NCBI RefSeq assembly: GCF_024543085.1
Contig: NZ_JANHNZ010000005.1
Span: 1 to 64,000 of the forward strand
Source of the DNA: Granulicatella seriolae
Lineage (GTDB): Bacteria > Bacillota > Bacilli > Lactobacillales > Aerococcaceae
Length of the DNA stretch: 64,000 bases
Reading direction: 5' to 3'
Part shown: positions 34,960 through 45,251 of the stretch, one piece after another
How the letters are laid out: each line of letters opens with the position of its first letter
Numbering within the stretch: the stretch's first letter is position 1
Position numbers and translations under genes: made by a program
The notes under the pieces: model-generated
Seen by the model: the letters and a program-made list of their open reading frames with translations, nothing else
Database searches by the model: none
Told to the model about the DNA's origin: nothing

Positions 34960-36063
34960 TTAACGAATCACCAATTCAGTTTCTGTATCAAAGAAGTGAG
35001 ACTTGTTAAGGTCAAAGGCTAATTCGATTGTTTCACCCGGTTTGTGGAAGTCACGTGCATCAACTTTAGACACGAATTCAGTGTCGTCAATACGGCTATA
35101 CAACATTGTTTCAGCTCCAAGTAACTCAGAAACCACAACTTCAGCGGTAACAGATGATTTTGGATAGGTTTCAATAGCGATTTGAGCACTTTCGATGTCT
35201 TCAGGACGAATTCCGAAGACTAGTGATTTGCCTTCATAGCCTTTTTCTTTTAAGAGTTTTTTCTTAGCTTCTGGCAATTCCAAGGTTAAGCCAAGGCCAT
35301 TTGAAATAACACCGTTGTTAAGAGTTACTCTGAAGAAGTTCATAGCAGGTGAGCCGATAAATCCAGCAACGAACACATTGTTTGGTGTGTTGTATACTTC
35401 TTGAGGGCTACCAATTTGTTGAATAAACCCGTCTTTCATGATAACGATACGGTCAGCCATGGTCATCGCTTCTGTTTGGTCATGGGTTACGTAAATGGTA
35501 GTTGTTTCTAGACGGCGGTGCAATTTAGCGATTTCAGCACGCATTGCCACACGTAGTTTTGCGTCCAAGTTTGATAGAGGTTCATCCATCAAGAAGACTT
35601 TAGCGTCACGAACGATAGCACGTCCCAAAGCCACACGTTGGCGTTGTCCACCAGAAAGGGCAGCTGGTTTACGTTCTAGATATTCTGTTAAACCAAGAAT
35701 TTCTGCTGCATTTTTCACACGAGCATCAATATCAGCCTTGTCATATTTACGAAGTTTCAACCCAAAAGCCATGTTTTGGTAAACTGTCATATGAGGGTAT
35801 AATGCGTAGTTTTGGAATACCATAGCAATATCACGATCTTTAGGCGCCACGTCGTTCATAACAGTTTCGCCAATCTTCAATTCGCCCTCAGAAATATCTT
35901 CCAAACCAGCGATCATACGAAGAGTTGTTGACTTCCCACAACCAGAAGGCCCAACGAAAACGATGAATTCGCGATCTTGAATGTGTAAGTTAAAGTCAGT
36001 TACGGAGTAGAAATCCGCATTGTCATATTTTTTATAAATGTGATTTAATTCCATTTGTACCAT
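34960..36063 (-). CDS. msmK: MsmK/UgpC-type sugar ABC transporter ATPase
   Basis: A 367-residue ATPase that energises carbohydrate ABC importers. Walker A is GPSGCGKST, the signature LSGGQRQR, Walker B VFLMDEP, and the H-loop THD. A C-terminal regulatory TOBE/MalK-like domain occupies residues 240-367. In streptococci one MsmK serves several sugar importers; no permease genes are next to this one, so the same sharing is likely. Start is ATG 36063 with AGGGAGA upstream. A LacI-type palindrome overlaps its promoter. The symbol rests on family resemblance. Confidence 0.9.
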   Translation of the reverse strand: MVQMELNHIYKKYDNADFYSVTDFNLHIQDREFIVFVGPSGCGKSTTLRMIAGLEDISEGELKIGETVMNDVAPKDRDIAMVFQNYALYPHMTVYQNMAFGLKLRKYDKADIDARVKNAAEILGLTEYLERKPAALSGGQRQRVALGRAIVRDAKVFLMDEPLSNLDAKLRVAMRAEIAKLHRRLETTTIYVTHDQTEAMTMADRIVIMKDGFIQQIGSPQEVYNTPNNVFVAGFIGSPAMNFFRVTLNNGVISNGLGLTLELPEAKKKLLKEKGYEGKSLVFGIRPEDIESAQIAIETYPKSSVTAEVVVSELLGAETMLYSRIDDTEFVSKVDARDFHKPGETIELAFDLNKSHFFDTETELVIR

Positions 36064-36098
36064 GTTGCATGGTCTCCCTTCAAATTTAAGATAAGCCT

Positions 36099-36119
36099 AG
36101 TATAAATGAAACCGTTTCA
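36099..36119 (-). promoter_or_regulatory. msmK -10 and LacI/CcpA-type operator
   Basis: TGAAAC-C-GTTTCA (36107-36119) is a 13-bp palindrome of the LacI-family type. It abuts the minus-strand -10 TATACT (36099-36104). It fits only part of the 14-bp cre consensus, so a sugar-specific LacI repressor or CcpA are both possible. Confidence 0.55.
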
Positions 36120-36315
36120 AAGAACTAGGGCAACTTGTCTGAAAAATAGCGGTTCCAATTGGGCAAGGTGCACAAAATCCTTTAAGTAATATTGGACTAG
36201 CAAAAAAGGGCTAAGATAATGATAAGAAATGGTCAAAACTTATGACTTAAGGCGGTAATTTTGGTATGATAAACAATGAGTTATTAGATTAATTTTTTAG
36301 GAAATGAGGACCCGT

Positions 36316-36894
36316 ATGAAAAGGAAACGTGGCTTTGAAATAGTAAGTCGATATCAAGACAAAAACATTCATCTCCCAAAACGCTCTACCAAACACGCAG
36401 CTGGCTATGATTTTGAAGCAGCTCAAGATATTGTTTTGCCAAGCTTTTGGAAGATGCTTTACAAACATACAGCAGTATCCCTAAAGCAATGGATTTACAA
36501 AACAGATAAAGCAGAAGTTGAAGGCCAACTAGACGAGGAAAAGAAAGTCTTAGTCCCAATCTTAGTCCCAACTGGCATTAAGTCCTACATGGGCGAGGAC
36601 GAGTACCTGCAACTAACCAACCGCTCTAGCAACCCACTCAAACATTTCCTCATCCTGCCAAATGGTGTTGGGGTAGTAGATAGTGATTATTACAACAATC
36701 CTAGTAACGAAGGGGAAATTTTCTTCCAGCTACTGAACTTCGGGCTAGAAGATAAGCTGATTAAAAAAGGAGACCGGATTGGTCAAGGGATCTTCCTACC
36801 ATTTTTAAAAGCAGATGGTGAGGAAAGTGACACAGAAATTCAAGAAAGAACAGGTGGCTTCGGCTCATCAGGTGTGTCTTCCTTACATGACTAA
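36316..36894 (+). CDS. dut: dUTP diphosphatase
   Basis: A 192-residue trimeric dUTPase, which hydrolyses dUTP to dUMP and keeps uracil out of DNA. All five motifs are visible: AAGYDFEA, NRSSNPLK, NGVGVVDSDYYNN, RIGQGIF and TGGFGSSG. An insert around residues 40-75 is typical of the Lactobacillales form. AGGA stands 5 bases before ATG 36316; the ATG at 36304 has a poorer site. It lies just upstream of radA, a common order. Confidence 0.92.
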   Translation: MKRKRGFEIVSRYQDKNIHLPKRSTKHAAGYDFEAAQDIVLPSFWKMLYKHTAVSLKQWIYKTDKAEVEGQLDEEKKVLVPILVPTGIKSYMGEDEYLQLTNRSSNPLKHFLILPNGVGVVDSDYYNNPSNEGEIFFQLLNFGLEDKLIKKGDRIGQGIFLPFLKADGEESDTEIQERTGGFGSSGVSSLHD

Positions 36895-36930
36895 GGTCAG
36901 ATCCAAACTTCAAGAGAAAGGTGGCCAGTG

Positions 36931-38313
36931 ATGGCTAAGAAAAAAAGTTCCAGTTTTGTCTGTAATCATTGTGGCTATGTCTCACCAAAATGGATGGGCA
37001 AGTGCCCCAACTGTTCGGAGTGGAATAGTCTGGTAGAGTTTCACGAAACATCCGTGTCTTCCAATAAGAAAACCTCGATTACTTCGGTAGCAGAGCAAGC
37101 CCATGTGTCAAAACCGCTTCGCTTGGACCAAGTAACCTCACAAAAAGTGCCACGTGTGACCACGCAACTCCAAGAGCTGAACCGAGTATTAGGTGGTGGT
37201 GTCGTACCGGGTTCCTTAGTCCTAATTGGTGGCGATCCCGGCATCGGAAAATCAACCCTGCTCCTACAAGTCTCCAGCCAACTACAACTACAAGGTGGCT
37301 CAGTATTATACGTATCAGGAGAAGAAAGTGCTGGACAAATTAAGCTGAGAGCCGAGCGTTTAGGCATGAAATCAGAAGGCTTTTACATTTATGCGGAAAC
37401 AGATTTGCAGGAAATTGTAAACCAAATTGAGTTTCTCAAACCGTCTTTTGTTATTATTGATTCCATTCAAACCATGAATCATCCCGATGCCACAGGTATT
37501 GCTGGCAGTGTCTCGCAGGTTCGTGAAGCCACAGCTAGTTTGATGAGATTAGCTAAACTCAATAATATTGCCATTTTCATCGTGGGCCATGTGACCAAAG
37601 AAGGTGCCATTGCAGGGCCGCGTATGCTAGAGCATATGGTGGATACCGTTTTGTACTTTGAAGGGGAAAAGCACCATAGTTTTCGAATCTTACGCTCGGT
37701 CAAAAACCGCTTTGGATCAACCAATGAGATTGGCGTGTTCGAGATGACCCAGGATGGGCTCAAAGAAGTCCTCAATCCGTCAGAAGTTTTCCTAGAAGAG
37801 CGACTGGTAGGCGCAACCGGTTCGGCAGTAGTAGCATCTATGGAAGGAACAAGACCCATCTTGGCAGAAGTCCAGTGCCTGATTACCCCGACCGTTTTCG
37901 GCAATGCCAGAAGAACCACTAGTGGCTTGGACTATAATCGAGTAGCCCTCTTGATGGCAGTTCTAGAAAAACGAGCAGGTCTCTTGCTACAAAACCAAGA
38001 CGCCTATTTCAAATCAACGGGTGGCCTCAAACTAGACGAGCCTGCCATTGACCTGGCGGTAGCCATGAGTATCGTTTCCAGCTATAAGGAAAGAGGGACT
38101 GATGAATATGACTGCTTCATCGGAGAGATTGGCTTGACCGGTGAGATTCGCCGTGTTAACCGCATCACCGATCGGGTTAAAGAAGCCGAAAAATTAGGCT
38201 TTAAACGCATTTTCGTTCCAAAAAATAATCTAGGTGGTTGGGAATTACCAACAGGCATTGAAGTTATTGGTGTTGCCACCATCAAAGAAGCCATTAAAAA
38301 AAGTGGCATATAA
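36931..38313 (+). CDS. radA: DNA repair protein RadA
   Basis: A 460-residue RecA-like ATPase that promotes branch migration in recombination repair and transformation. A C4 zinc finger ([18 protein letters not shown]) opens the protein. Walker A is [10 protein letters not shown], the RadA-specific KNRFG motif is in [11 protein letters not shown], and a Lon-protease-like C-terminal domain (about 275-460) ends it. AAAGGTGG precedes ATG 36931. Confidence 0.97.
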   Translation: MAKKKSSSFVCNHCGYVSPKWMGKCPNCSEWNSLVEFHETSVSSNKKTSITSVAEQAHVSKPLRLDQVTSQKVPRVTTQLQELNRVLGGGVVPGSLVLIGGDPGIGKSTLLLQVSSQLQLQGGSVLYVSGEESAGQIKLRAERLGMKSEGFYIYAETDLQEIVNQIEFLKPSFVIIDSIQTMNHPDATGIAGSVSQVREATASLMRLAKLNNIAIFIVGHVTKEGAIAGPRMLEHMVDTVLYFEGEKHHSFRILRSVKNRFGSTNEIGVFEMTQDGLKEVLNPSEVFLEERLVGATGSAVVASMEGTRPILAEVQCLITPTVFGNARRTTSGLDYNRVALLMAVLEKRAGLLLQNQDAYFKSTGGLKLDEPAIDLAVAMSIVSSYKERGTDEYDCFIGEIGLTGEIRRVNRITDRVKEAEKLGFKRIFVPKNNLGGWELPTGIEVIGVATIKEAIKKSGI

Positions 38314-38436
38314 GCTTGTTAACCCTTAAGTCTGGGACTGGTCAAGATATGGTTAAGTGAAAAAGTTGTTGATTAGGCCCAGACAACTTAATGGTATAAT
38401 CACACAAAAAATCGTTATCAAAGGAGAGATTAAAAA

Positions 38437-39534
38437 ATGACAAAACGTATTATTTCTATTCTTTTTTTAATTCTCGGTGGTAGTCTTGGAGGGGCATACT
38501 TGCCTTCTTTATGGAAACTAGTCGGATGGCAGGACCAATTCATTAATAATTATTTTGTTAATGTTATTATTGGTGCACTTATTTTTCTTTTATTATCAGC
38601 AATGATGATGAATTGGATCCTAGCTGTTCTACGCCGCATCGAGAAATCATTAAGCCAGTTATCTGCTGGTTATATTCTTTCAGGATTGTTTGGAACAATT
38701 CTGGGGCTGTTGGCTTCCTGGTTAATTGGTATTCCCTTATCAGGTTTACAAATTCCAGCTATCAGCCAATTTCTGCCTTTAGCCATTAGTATCCTCTTAG
38801 GCTACTTAGGTTTTTACATTGCTACCACTCGGATGGATGAATTCCGCAAGCTGTTTAGTATCGGCCGTAAAAAAACGGAAGAGTCACCAGTCCTAGAACG
38901 CAAAGCCGGCGAAAACTATCGCAAATACAAAATCCTAGACACCAGTGTTATCATTGATGGACGGATTTATGACGTTGCCAAAACTGGTTTTATTGATGGG
39001 GTTCTAGTCATTCCGACCTTCGTGCTCAATGAATTGCAGTATATTGCCGACTCCTCTGATAGTGTTAAACGGGTTCGTGGTCGTAGAGGGTTAGACATCT
39101 TGAATGCTTTGCAAAAAGAAGAGGGCATTCAGGTGGAAAACTATGATGGAGACTTTGAAGACGTAACCGAAGTAGACCGTAAGCTTATTCGTTTGGCCAA
39201 AGCAATTGACGGAGTGATTGTGACTAACGACTTCAATTTGAACAAGGTCAGTGAGTTTCAAAATGTGCCAGTCCTTAATATCAATGCCTTAGCCAATGCC
39301 GTTAAACCAGTTGTCATTCCGGGTGAAACCATGGTAACGACTGTTATTAAGGCAGGAACTGAACGCAACCAAGGTGTAGCCTATCTGGATGATGGCACCA
39401 TGATTGTTGTAGAAGATGGCCAATACTATATGAACAAATCCATCGAAGTCGTTGTGACCAGTGCCTTACAAACCGCTGCTGGCAGAATGATTTTTGCTAA
39501 GCCACTACATGCCCAAAAGAAAATTAATAACTAG
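38437..39534 (+). CDS. PIN/TRAM membrane protein (YacL type)
   Basis: A 365-residue protein with four N-terminal membrane helices (about 5-25, 38-60, 78-100 and 107-128). A PIN nuclease-fold domain (about 165-285, with DTSVIIDGRIYDV and VTNDFNLNKV holding the acidic residues) and a C-terminal TRAM RNA-binding domain (about 290-350) follow. It is the YacL protein of B. subtilis; activity in vivo is not established. TGGTATAAT at 38392-38400 is an extended -10, and GGAGAG precedes ATG 38437. Confidence 0.93.
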   Translation: MTKRIISILFLILGGSLGGAYLPSLWKLVGWQDQFINNYFVNVIIGALIFLLLSAMMMNWILAVLRRIEKSLSQLSAGYILSGLFGTILGLLASWLIGIPLSGLQIPAISQFLPLAISILLGYLGFYIATTRMDEFRKLFSIGRKKTEESPVLERKAGENYRKYKILDTSVIIDGRIYDVAKTGFIDGVLVIPTFVLNELQYIADSSDSVKRVRGRRGLDILNALQKEEGIQVENYDGDFEDVTEVDRKLIRLAKAIDGVIVTNDFNLNKVSEFQNVPVLNINALANAVKPVVIPGETMVTTVIKAGTERNQGVAYLDDGTMIVVEDGQYYMNKSIEVVVTSALQTAAGRMIFAKPLHAQKKINN

Positions 39535-39601
39535 TATTTTAAGCAGAAAAGTTTTAGAATAAAGAACGGAAATATTTGATAGAGGAAGGAAGTAGACATT
39601 G

Positions 39602-41077
39602 ATGACAGACACGGTTCGTGTACGTTATGCACCAAGTCCAACAGGAGAATTACACATTGGGAATGCTCGTACAGCATTGTTTAACTATTTATTTGCAAGA
39701 CATTATAATGGAGAATTTATTATCCGAATTGAAGATACTGACCGCAAACGGAATCTGGATCACGGCGAAGCTAGCCAATTAGCCAACCTCAATTGGTTAG
39801 GTATTGACTGGGACGAAGCACCAGATAAGCCAGGACAATATGGTCCTTACCGCCAATCGGAAAGAGAAGCCATTTACAACCCTCTGATTGACCAACTATT
39901 GGCAGAAGATAAGGCTTATAAATGCTACATGACCGAAGAAGAGTTGGAAGCTGAATGTGAAGAACAACGTGCCAGAGGAGAGATGCCTCATTATGGCGGT
40001 AAGCACGCTCATCTAACCAAGGAAGAGCAAGAGGCATTTGAAGCACAAGGTCTAGTACCAGTTATTCGTTTCCGTGTTTCGATTGGGCAAACCTATGCTT
40101 TTGACGACATGGTGAAAGGCCACATCAGTTTTGAAGCGGCTAGTGTTGGGGGCGACTTTGTCATTAAAAAACGTGATGGCATGCCGACCTACAACTTTGC
40201 TGTAGCAGTTGATGACCACTTTATGGAAATCACGCATGTTCTGCGTGGCGATGACCATATTGCCAATACACCAAAACAATTGATGATTTATGAAGCGTTC
40301 GGTTGGCAAACACCAATTTTTGGACACATGACCCTTATCGTCAACAGCGAAACTGGTAAAAAATTGTCCAAACGTGATGGTTCAATCCTACAATTTATCG
40401 AGCAATACAAGGAGTTAGGCTATCTACCAGAGGCACTCTTTAACTTTATTGCCTTGCTAGGTTGGTCACCAAAAGGGGAAGACGAAATCTTCGACCGCCA
40501 AACCTTGATTGAGATTTTTGATGAAAACCGCCTAGGTAAGTCACCAGCTGCCTTCGACAAGAAGAAACTTGAATGGATTAATAACACTTATGTCAAAAAT
40601 ACACCACTTGAAGTGATTGCTCCACTAGCCATTGAGCAGTTGCAAAAAGCACAGGTTATCCAAGAGGACCTACGTCCAGAAGAATTGAACTGGATTACCC
40701 GTGTCATTGCCCTTTATCATGACCAAATGAGTTACGCAGCTGAGATTGTCGAACTGTCTTCTCTATTCTTTAGACAGGACTTCGAGATTGAAGCTGGAGC
40801 GGAGAGTGCTCTAGAAGCAGAAACGGTACCAGTCGTTTTAATAGCCTTCAAAAACCAACTAGCTAACCTAGACAACTTTGTGGAAGCTGACATCCTTGCT
40901 AGTATCAAAGCCGTTCAAAAAGAAACGGGCGTTAAAGGTAAGAACCTCTTCATGCCTATCCGAGTAGCAACCAGTGGTCAAAGCCACGGACCAGAAATTG
41001 GGAAAATGATTGAGCTCTTGGGCAAAGACAAGTGTATCGCTCACATTGATACCGTTTTAAATAGCTTACAAGCATAA
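39602..41077 (+). CDS. gltX: glutamyl-tRNA synthetase
   Basis: A 491-residue class I synthetase. The HIGH-type motif is in [14 protein letters not shown] and the KMSKS-type in KLSKRDGS. Low-GC Gram-positives usually use a non-discriminating form that also charges tRNA-Gln, corrected by GatCAB; this is family knowledge. AGGAAGGA precedes ATG 39602 (TTG 39599 is in frame but less likely). It is followed by a terminator and cysS; cysE, which often stands between them, is absent. Confidence 0.97.
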   Translation: MTDTVRVRYAPSPTGELHIGNARTALFNYLFARHYNGEFIIRIEDTDRKRNLDHGEASQLANLNWLGIDWDEAPDKPGQYGPYRQSEREAIYNPLIDQLLAEDKAYKCYMTEEELEAECEEQRARGEMPHYGGKHAHLTKEEQEAFEAQGLVPVIRFRVSIGQTYAFDDMVKGHISFEAASVGGDFVIKKRDGMPTYNFAVAVDDHFMEITHVLRGDDHIANTPKQLMIYEAFGWQTPIFGHMTLIVNSETGKKLSKRDGSILQFIEQYKELGYLPEALFNFIALLGWSPKGEDEIFDRQTLIEIFDENRLGKSPAAFDKKKLEWINNTYVKNTPLEVIAPLAIEQLQKAQVIQEDLRPEELNWITRVIALYHDQMSYAAEIVELSSLFFRQDFEIEAGAESALEAETVPVVLIAFKNQLANLDNFVEADILASIKAVQKETGVKGKNLFMPIRVATSGQSHGPEIGKMIELLGKDKCIAHIDTVLNSLQA

Positions 41078-41095
41078 CCATAAAGCAACACCCAT

Positions 41096-41132
41096 AAAAA
41101 GTGGTCATTGAGGATTCAAGGCCACTTTTTTG
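41096..41132 (+). terminator. gltX terminator
   Basis: AAAAAGTGGTC pairs with GGCCACTTTTT (one G-T pair) and is followed by T. It could act as a read-through terminator before cysS. Confidence 0.8.
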
Positions 41133-41173
41133 ACACATAAGAAAGATATAAAACACTAGAAAGGATGAAAATT

Positions 41174-42586
41174 ATGATTCGAATTTACAACACCCTCAGT
41201 CGTCAAAAAGAAGAGTTCGTTCCAATTGTGCCGGGACAAGTGAGTATGTATGTCTGCGGTCCAACTGTTTATAATTACATCCACATCGGCAATGCTAGAA
41301 GTACTGTTTCCTTTGATACCATTCGCCGTTACTTGGAGTACCGCGGCTATCAGGTTAATTTTGTGTCAAACTTTACTGACGTGGACGATAAAATTATCAA
41401 TGCTGCCAAGCAAACTGGCCTGACGCCACAAGAAGTTTCTCAAAAATATATCCAAGCTTTTTACCAAGATACGGATGCTCTCAATATCAAAAAAGCTAGT
41501 AAAAACCCAACCGTTATGGAAAACATGGATGATATTATCGACTTCATTCAAGACCTAGTCGACAAAGGAGTCGCTTATGAAAGCCAAGGTGATGTTTACT
41601 TCCGTACTGAAAGTTTCCCACAATATGGCAAACTCAGTGACCAAAGTATCCAAGACCTACGTATCGGTGCTAGCCAACGAACCGAAAGCCAAGATGATGC
41701 TAAAAAAGAGTCACCATTAGATTTTGCCCTATGGAAAGCTGCCAAAGCAGATGAGATATCTTGGGATTCTCCATGGAGTAAGGGGCGTCCAGGTTGGCAT
41801 ATTGAGTGCTCGGTCATGGCAACCAAATACCTAGGTGACACCATCGACATTCATGGAGGCGGGCAAGATTTGGCCTTTCCTCACCATGAAAATGAGATTG
41901 CCCAATCAGAAAGCAAGACGGGGCACCCATTTGCCCACTATTGGATGCATAATGCCTTTGTGACCATGGGAGATGATGGTGAAAAGATGAGTAAGTCTTT
42001 AGGGAATTTTGTTCTAGTCCATGACTTAATCAAAACCATCGACCCACAAGTCCTACGCTTTTTCCTAGCTTCTGCCCATTACCGTCGTCCACTCTTGTTT
42101 AATGAAGCGGCCTTAGCTGAAGCCCAAGCCAATGTGACTAAGATTCAGACTAGTCTTAAAAAAGCTCGTTACCGATTAGAAACAGCTCAAGCAAGCCTAG
42201 CTGACGACCAAACTCTTATTGAAAGTTTCAAAAACTTAGAAAAGCAATTCCAAGAAGAGATGGATGATGACATCAATGCCGCCAATGGGATGACAGTCCT
42301 CTACCAGCTAATCAAAGAACTCAACCTCTACCTTGAACGAGAAGAAGTCTCAAAAGTAGTCCTAGAATTTGTCTTGCAAATGGCTGGTCAACTCTTTGGC
42401 ATCTTTGGTGTCCTTGAAGAAAAAGAAGAGTTGCTGGATCAAGAAATTCAAGACTTAATTGACCAACGATTGGCGGCCAGAGCGGAAAAGAACTTCCAAC
42501 GCAGTGATGACATCCGTGACCATTTGAAAGAACAAGGAATTATCCTAGAAGATACGCCTCAAGGAACTAGATGGAGACGCAGCTGA
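41174..42586 (+). CDS. cysS: cysteinyl-tRNA synthetase
   Basis: A 470-residue class I synthetase. CGPTVYNYIHIGNAR holds the first zinc-ligand Cys and the HIGH-type motif, GWHIECSVMA the second zinc Cys, HHENE the others, and KMSKSLGNF the KMSKS motif. The start is ATG 41174 with AAAGGA eight bases upstream; ATG 41165 overlaps that site. The stop TGA overlaps the mrnC start (ATGA type), so the two are coupled. Confidence 0.97.
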   Translation: MIRIYNTLSRQKEEFVPIVPGQVSMYVCGPTVYNYIHIGNARSTVSFDTIRRYLEYRGYQVNFVSNFTDVDDKIINAAKQTGLTPQEVSQKYIQAFYQDTDALNIKKASKNPTVMENMDDIIDFIQDLVDKGVAYESQGDVYFRTESFPQYGKLSDQSIQDLRIGASQRTESQDDAKKESPLDFALWKAAKADEISWDSPWSKGRPGWHIECSVMATKYLGDTIDIHGGGQDLAFPHHENEIAQSESKTGHPFAHYWMHNAFVTMGDDGEKMSKSLGNFVLVHDLIKTIDPQVLRFFLASAHYRRPLLFNEAALAEAQANVTKIQTSLKKARYRLETAQASLADDQTLIESFKNLEKQFQEEMDDDINAANGMTVLYQLIKELNLYLEREEVSKVVLEFVLQMAGQLFGIFGVLEEKEELLDQEIQDLIDQRLAARAEKNFQRSDDIRDHLKEQGIILEDTPQGTRWRRS

Positions 42587-42993
42587 TGACTAGTGATCAC
42601 TCTTGGCAAACTCACAATGGGTTAGTGCTGGCCTATATTGGCGACGGTGTTTATGAACTATTTGTGCGTATGTATGTCCTTAATAAAGGGATGACACAGC
42701 CTAAAAAATTGCATAAGGCTAGTACCAGTTATGTCTCGGCTAAGGCTCAGTGTTTTGCCATGCAGACCATGCTTGAGCAAGAAGGCTTTTTGACTCCAGA
42801 AGAAGACCTCTATTACAAACGAGGCCGTAATAGCAAAAGTCATACTAGCGCCAAAAATGCCGATATCCTGACCTACCGAATTGCGACAGGCTTTGAAGCG
42901 TTAATCGGTTATTTATACCTAAGCAAACAAGAAGAACGACTAGAAGAGATTATGACCTGGTCCATAAAACACATTGAAGGGAGCCTAGCATGA
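42586..42993 (+). CDS. mrnC: mini-ribonuclease 3
   Basis: A 135-residue RNase III-like domain without a double-stranded RNA-binding domain; it trims 23S rRNA precursors. NGLVLAYIGDGVYELFVR carries the acidic Asp/Glu of the catalytic site, and RGRNSKSHTSAKNAD is a family block. ATG 42586 shares one base with the cysS stop. Its own stop overlaps the rlmB start. Confidence 0.95.
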   Translation: MTSDHSWQTHNGLVLAYIGDGVYELFVRMYVLNKGMTQPKKLHKASTSYVSAKAQCFAMQTMLEQEGFLTPEEDLYYKRGRNSKSHTSAKNADILTYRIATGFEALIGYLYLSKQEERLEEIMTWSIKHIEGSLA

Positions 42994-43838
42994 GAGACAA
43001 ACCATACAAAGGGACAAAAGGGAAAAACAAGACACATTCGAGAAAAAACAAAGAATCATATCCGAAAAAAGAGAAAATAAATATTTCTGCCCAAATAGAC
43101 TCCGGAGAAAATCCAGATTTTATCTATGGCAAGCATGCGGTTATGGCAGCCCTAGAAAAAAACACGCGCATCAATAAACTCTTTGTTCAGGATGCCTTGT
43201 CTGGTCCAGAAATCACGACTATACTGGCCTTAGCAAAAGAACATAAAATCCAGGTTCAAAACGTACCCAAAACCAAGCTCAATGATCTAACGGATAATGG
43301 TGTTCATCAAGGGGTGGTGCTATCTATCGCACCATTTGAGTATGCAGAACTGGAAGACTTGTTCGACATCGCGAATAAAAAAGAGGAGCAACCGTTTTTT
43401 ATCTTACTTGATGGCATTGAAGACCCCTTTAATCTTGGTTCAATCTTGAGAACCGCTGATGCGACTGGCGTCCACGGCATTATTATCCCTAAAAGACGTT
43501 CAGCTGCCCTAACAGCAACCGTAGCAAAAGCATCCACTGGTGCTATCGAATATGTGCCAGTAGTCCGTGTCACCAACCTAACCCAAACCATCGAAGAGCT
43601 AAAAGCAAGAGGAGTGTGGGTCTTTGGAACCGATATGGCAGGCACCAACTTTGGCCAATGGGATGCAACCGGACCAATAGCTGTAGTCATCGGAAACGAA
43701 GGAAAAGGACTGTCACGATTAGTCAAAGATTCCGTAGACGAAATCCTAACCATCCCAATGACCGGTCACGTTCAAAGCTTGAATGCAGGAGTCGCAGCAG
43801 CGTTGATTATGTACAAAGCATTTGAAAATAGAGGCTAA
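42990..43838 (+). CDS. rlmB: 23S rRNA 2'-O-methyltransferase RlmB
   Basis: A 282-residue SpoU-family enzyme that methylates the ribose of a guanosine in 23S rRNA (Gm2251 in E. coli). The basic N-terminus (30 residues, Lys-rich) precedes the substrate-binding domain (FIYGKHAVMAALE). The knotted SAM domain has DGIEDPFNLGSILRTAD, NEGKGLSRL and IPMTGHVQSLNAGVAAAL. It overlaps mrnC by four bases. Confidence 0.95.
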   Translation: MRDKPYKGTKGKNKTHSRKNKESYPKKEKINISAQIDSGENPDFIYGKHAVMAALEKNTRINKLFVQDALSGPEITTILALAKEHKIQVQNVPKTKLNDLTDNGVHQGVVLSIAPFEYAELEDLFDIANKKEEQPFFILLDGIEDPFNLGSILRTADATGVHGIIIPKRRSAALTATVAKASTGAIEYVPVVRVTNLTQTIEELKARGVWVFGTDMAGTNFGQWDATGPIAVVIGNEGKGLSRLVKDSVDEILTIPMTGHVQSLNAGVAAALIMYKAFENRG

Positions 43839-43879
43839 GCCAATTAGAATAGTCTAAACCAGTTAAAGGAGGTCCCAAA

Positions 43880-44401
43880 ATGAAAAAGCAAATCTATTTA
43901 GTGGATGGCTACAATATGATTGGCGCCTGGCCAGAATTAGTTGCATTAAAAAATGCAGATGACATTGAGTCTGCTAGGGACCGCCTCCTACAACTCTGTT
44001 CCAACTTCCAACAGTTTGAAGGAGTAGAAATCTGGGTGGTCTTTGACGCTCAATTTGTGCCCGGTATCCAACAAAACTTTGAGCAATACCGTGTTCAGGT
44101 AGTTTTTACCGCAGAAGATGAGACTGCCGATAGTTATATCGAGCGAACCGTGAGCCAGATGAATACCCGTCTGACTCAAGTTTCAGTAGCCACCAGTGAC
44201 CTAGCAGAACAATGGGTGATTTTTCAAAAAGGCGCCCTTAGAAAATCTGCCAGAGAATTCTATCAAGAAATTCAACGGAGCTATAAAAAGCAAAGGGATT
44301 TAAGCCAACATTACCAAACACGAGGCCGTATGAGATGGACCCCGTGGAATGAGGAACAGTGGCTAACATTAGACAGATTGCGCTATGAATTAGACGAGTA
44401 A
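43880..44401 (+). CDS. rae1: NYN-domain ribosome-dependent endonuclease Rae1 (YacP)
   Basis: A 173-residue NYN/PIN-like nuclease. B. subtilis Rae1 cleaves mRNA in the ribosomal A site. DGYNMIGAWPEL opens the domain, WVVFDAQFVPG and TADSYIERTV carry further acidic residues, and VATSDLAEQ follows. AAAGGAGG precedes ATG 43880. It sits between rlmB and the sigma factor, as in other Firmicutes. Confidence 0.92.
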   Translation: MKKQIYLVDGYNMIGAWPELVALKNADDIESARDRLLQLCSNFQQFEGVEIWVVFDAQFVPGIQQNFEQYRVQVVFTAEDETADSYIERTVSQMNTRLTQVSVATSDLAEQWVIFQKGALRKSAREFYQEIQRSYKKQRDLSQHYQTRGRMRWTPWNEEQWLTLDRLRYELDE

Positions 44402-44435
44402 GAAGAACGGTCGAGGCTCTGGGAGGCTTTGACGA

Positions 44436-45092
44436 ATGGTAAAACTAAGTGAAGTAGAAGAATTAGTAAGGAGCATACAGGCAGGAAACAGCGAAAAATT
44501 TTCTGATCTTATGAAGGTGTTTGAGCCACTAATGAAAAAGATGTACCAAACTTACCGCATTCCCTATGTGGACTTTGAAGATTTTATGCAAGAGGCATCC
44601 ATTGCCTTATTTCAAGCTCTGGATCAATACGAGCCAAGCAAAAGCAACAACTTTCCTGCGTTTTATAAGATTAGTTTAAAGCATCATATCTTCTCAACCC
44701 TTAGAAAAGAATATGCCAAAAGTAAGGTGCCGTACCAGATACAAGTCTCTAGTAACTTGCCCAAATACTTTGAACAAATGAACTGCTCATCAAGAAGCAA
44801 GTACCAAAGCTACTCAGCTGAAGAAGTGAGCCTTCTAAAAGAAATCTCAGAAGAATATGTGACTCGCCTATCCGAATTAGAAAAAGAAATCCTAACCCAA
44901 CACATCAAAGGCAAGAAAATCTCTCAGATAGCCGCAGAACATGCTTATTCACATATCAAAGTCCTGCACGCCTTTAACAGATGTCGCCGCAAACTAAAAG
45001 TCCACCTAGAAATGACCGAAGAAAAGTCAGTTTATCGGACTAAGGCTAGGAAGAAGAAAAGTAGTGACGATAGCAAAAAGGAAATCAATTAA
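44436..45092 (+). CDS. SigH/ComX-like sigma factor
   Basis: A 218-residue sigma-70 family protein. Region 2 has YVDFEDFMQEASIALFQALDQYE with the typical hydrophobic and acidic core and FPAFYKISLKHHIFSTLRKE. Region 4 has KKISQIAAEHAYSHIKVLHA as helix-turn-helix. By place (after rae1) it corresponds to sigH of B. subtilis; in streptococci the related ComX switches on competence genes. The promoter set it reads is unknown. GGGAGG precedes ATG 44436. A very long hairpin follows. Confidence 0.85.
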   Translation: MVKLSEVEELVRSIQAGNSEKFSDLMKVFEPLMKKMYQTYRIPYVDFEDFMQEASIALFQALDQYEPSKSNNFPAFYKISLKHHIFSTLRKEYAKSKVPYQIQVSSNLPKYFEQMNCSSRSKYQSYSAEEVSLLKEISEEYVTRLSELEKEILTQHIKGKKISQIAAEHAYSHIKVLHAFNRCRRKLKVHLEMTEEKSVYRTKARKKKSSDDSKKEIN

Positions 45093-45197
45093 AAAACGTT
45101 AGCAGCAAGTAAACCATTACTCACCAACCTAGCCTTAGGTGCTTATCTAAGGGTTAGGGCGGTAAATACATGGTTGACTTGCTACTAACGTTTTTTA
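45091..45197 (+). terminator. very long hairpin terminator after sigH-like gene
   Basis: AAAAAACGTTAG pairs with CTAACGTTTTTT, then AGCAAGT with ACTTGCT, then AACCAT with ATGGTT, TTAC with GTAA, CCTA with TAGG, and CCTTAG with CTAAGG around an 8-nt loop. About 105 nt fold almost completely on themselves. It ends in TTTTTT. Confidence 0.85.
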
Positions 45198-45251
45198 GTT
45201 TGCTCAAATATTGGTAGAAGATTTTTGTGTTTTAGACAAAAAATGGATCTT

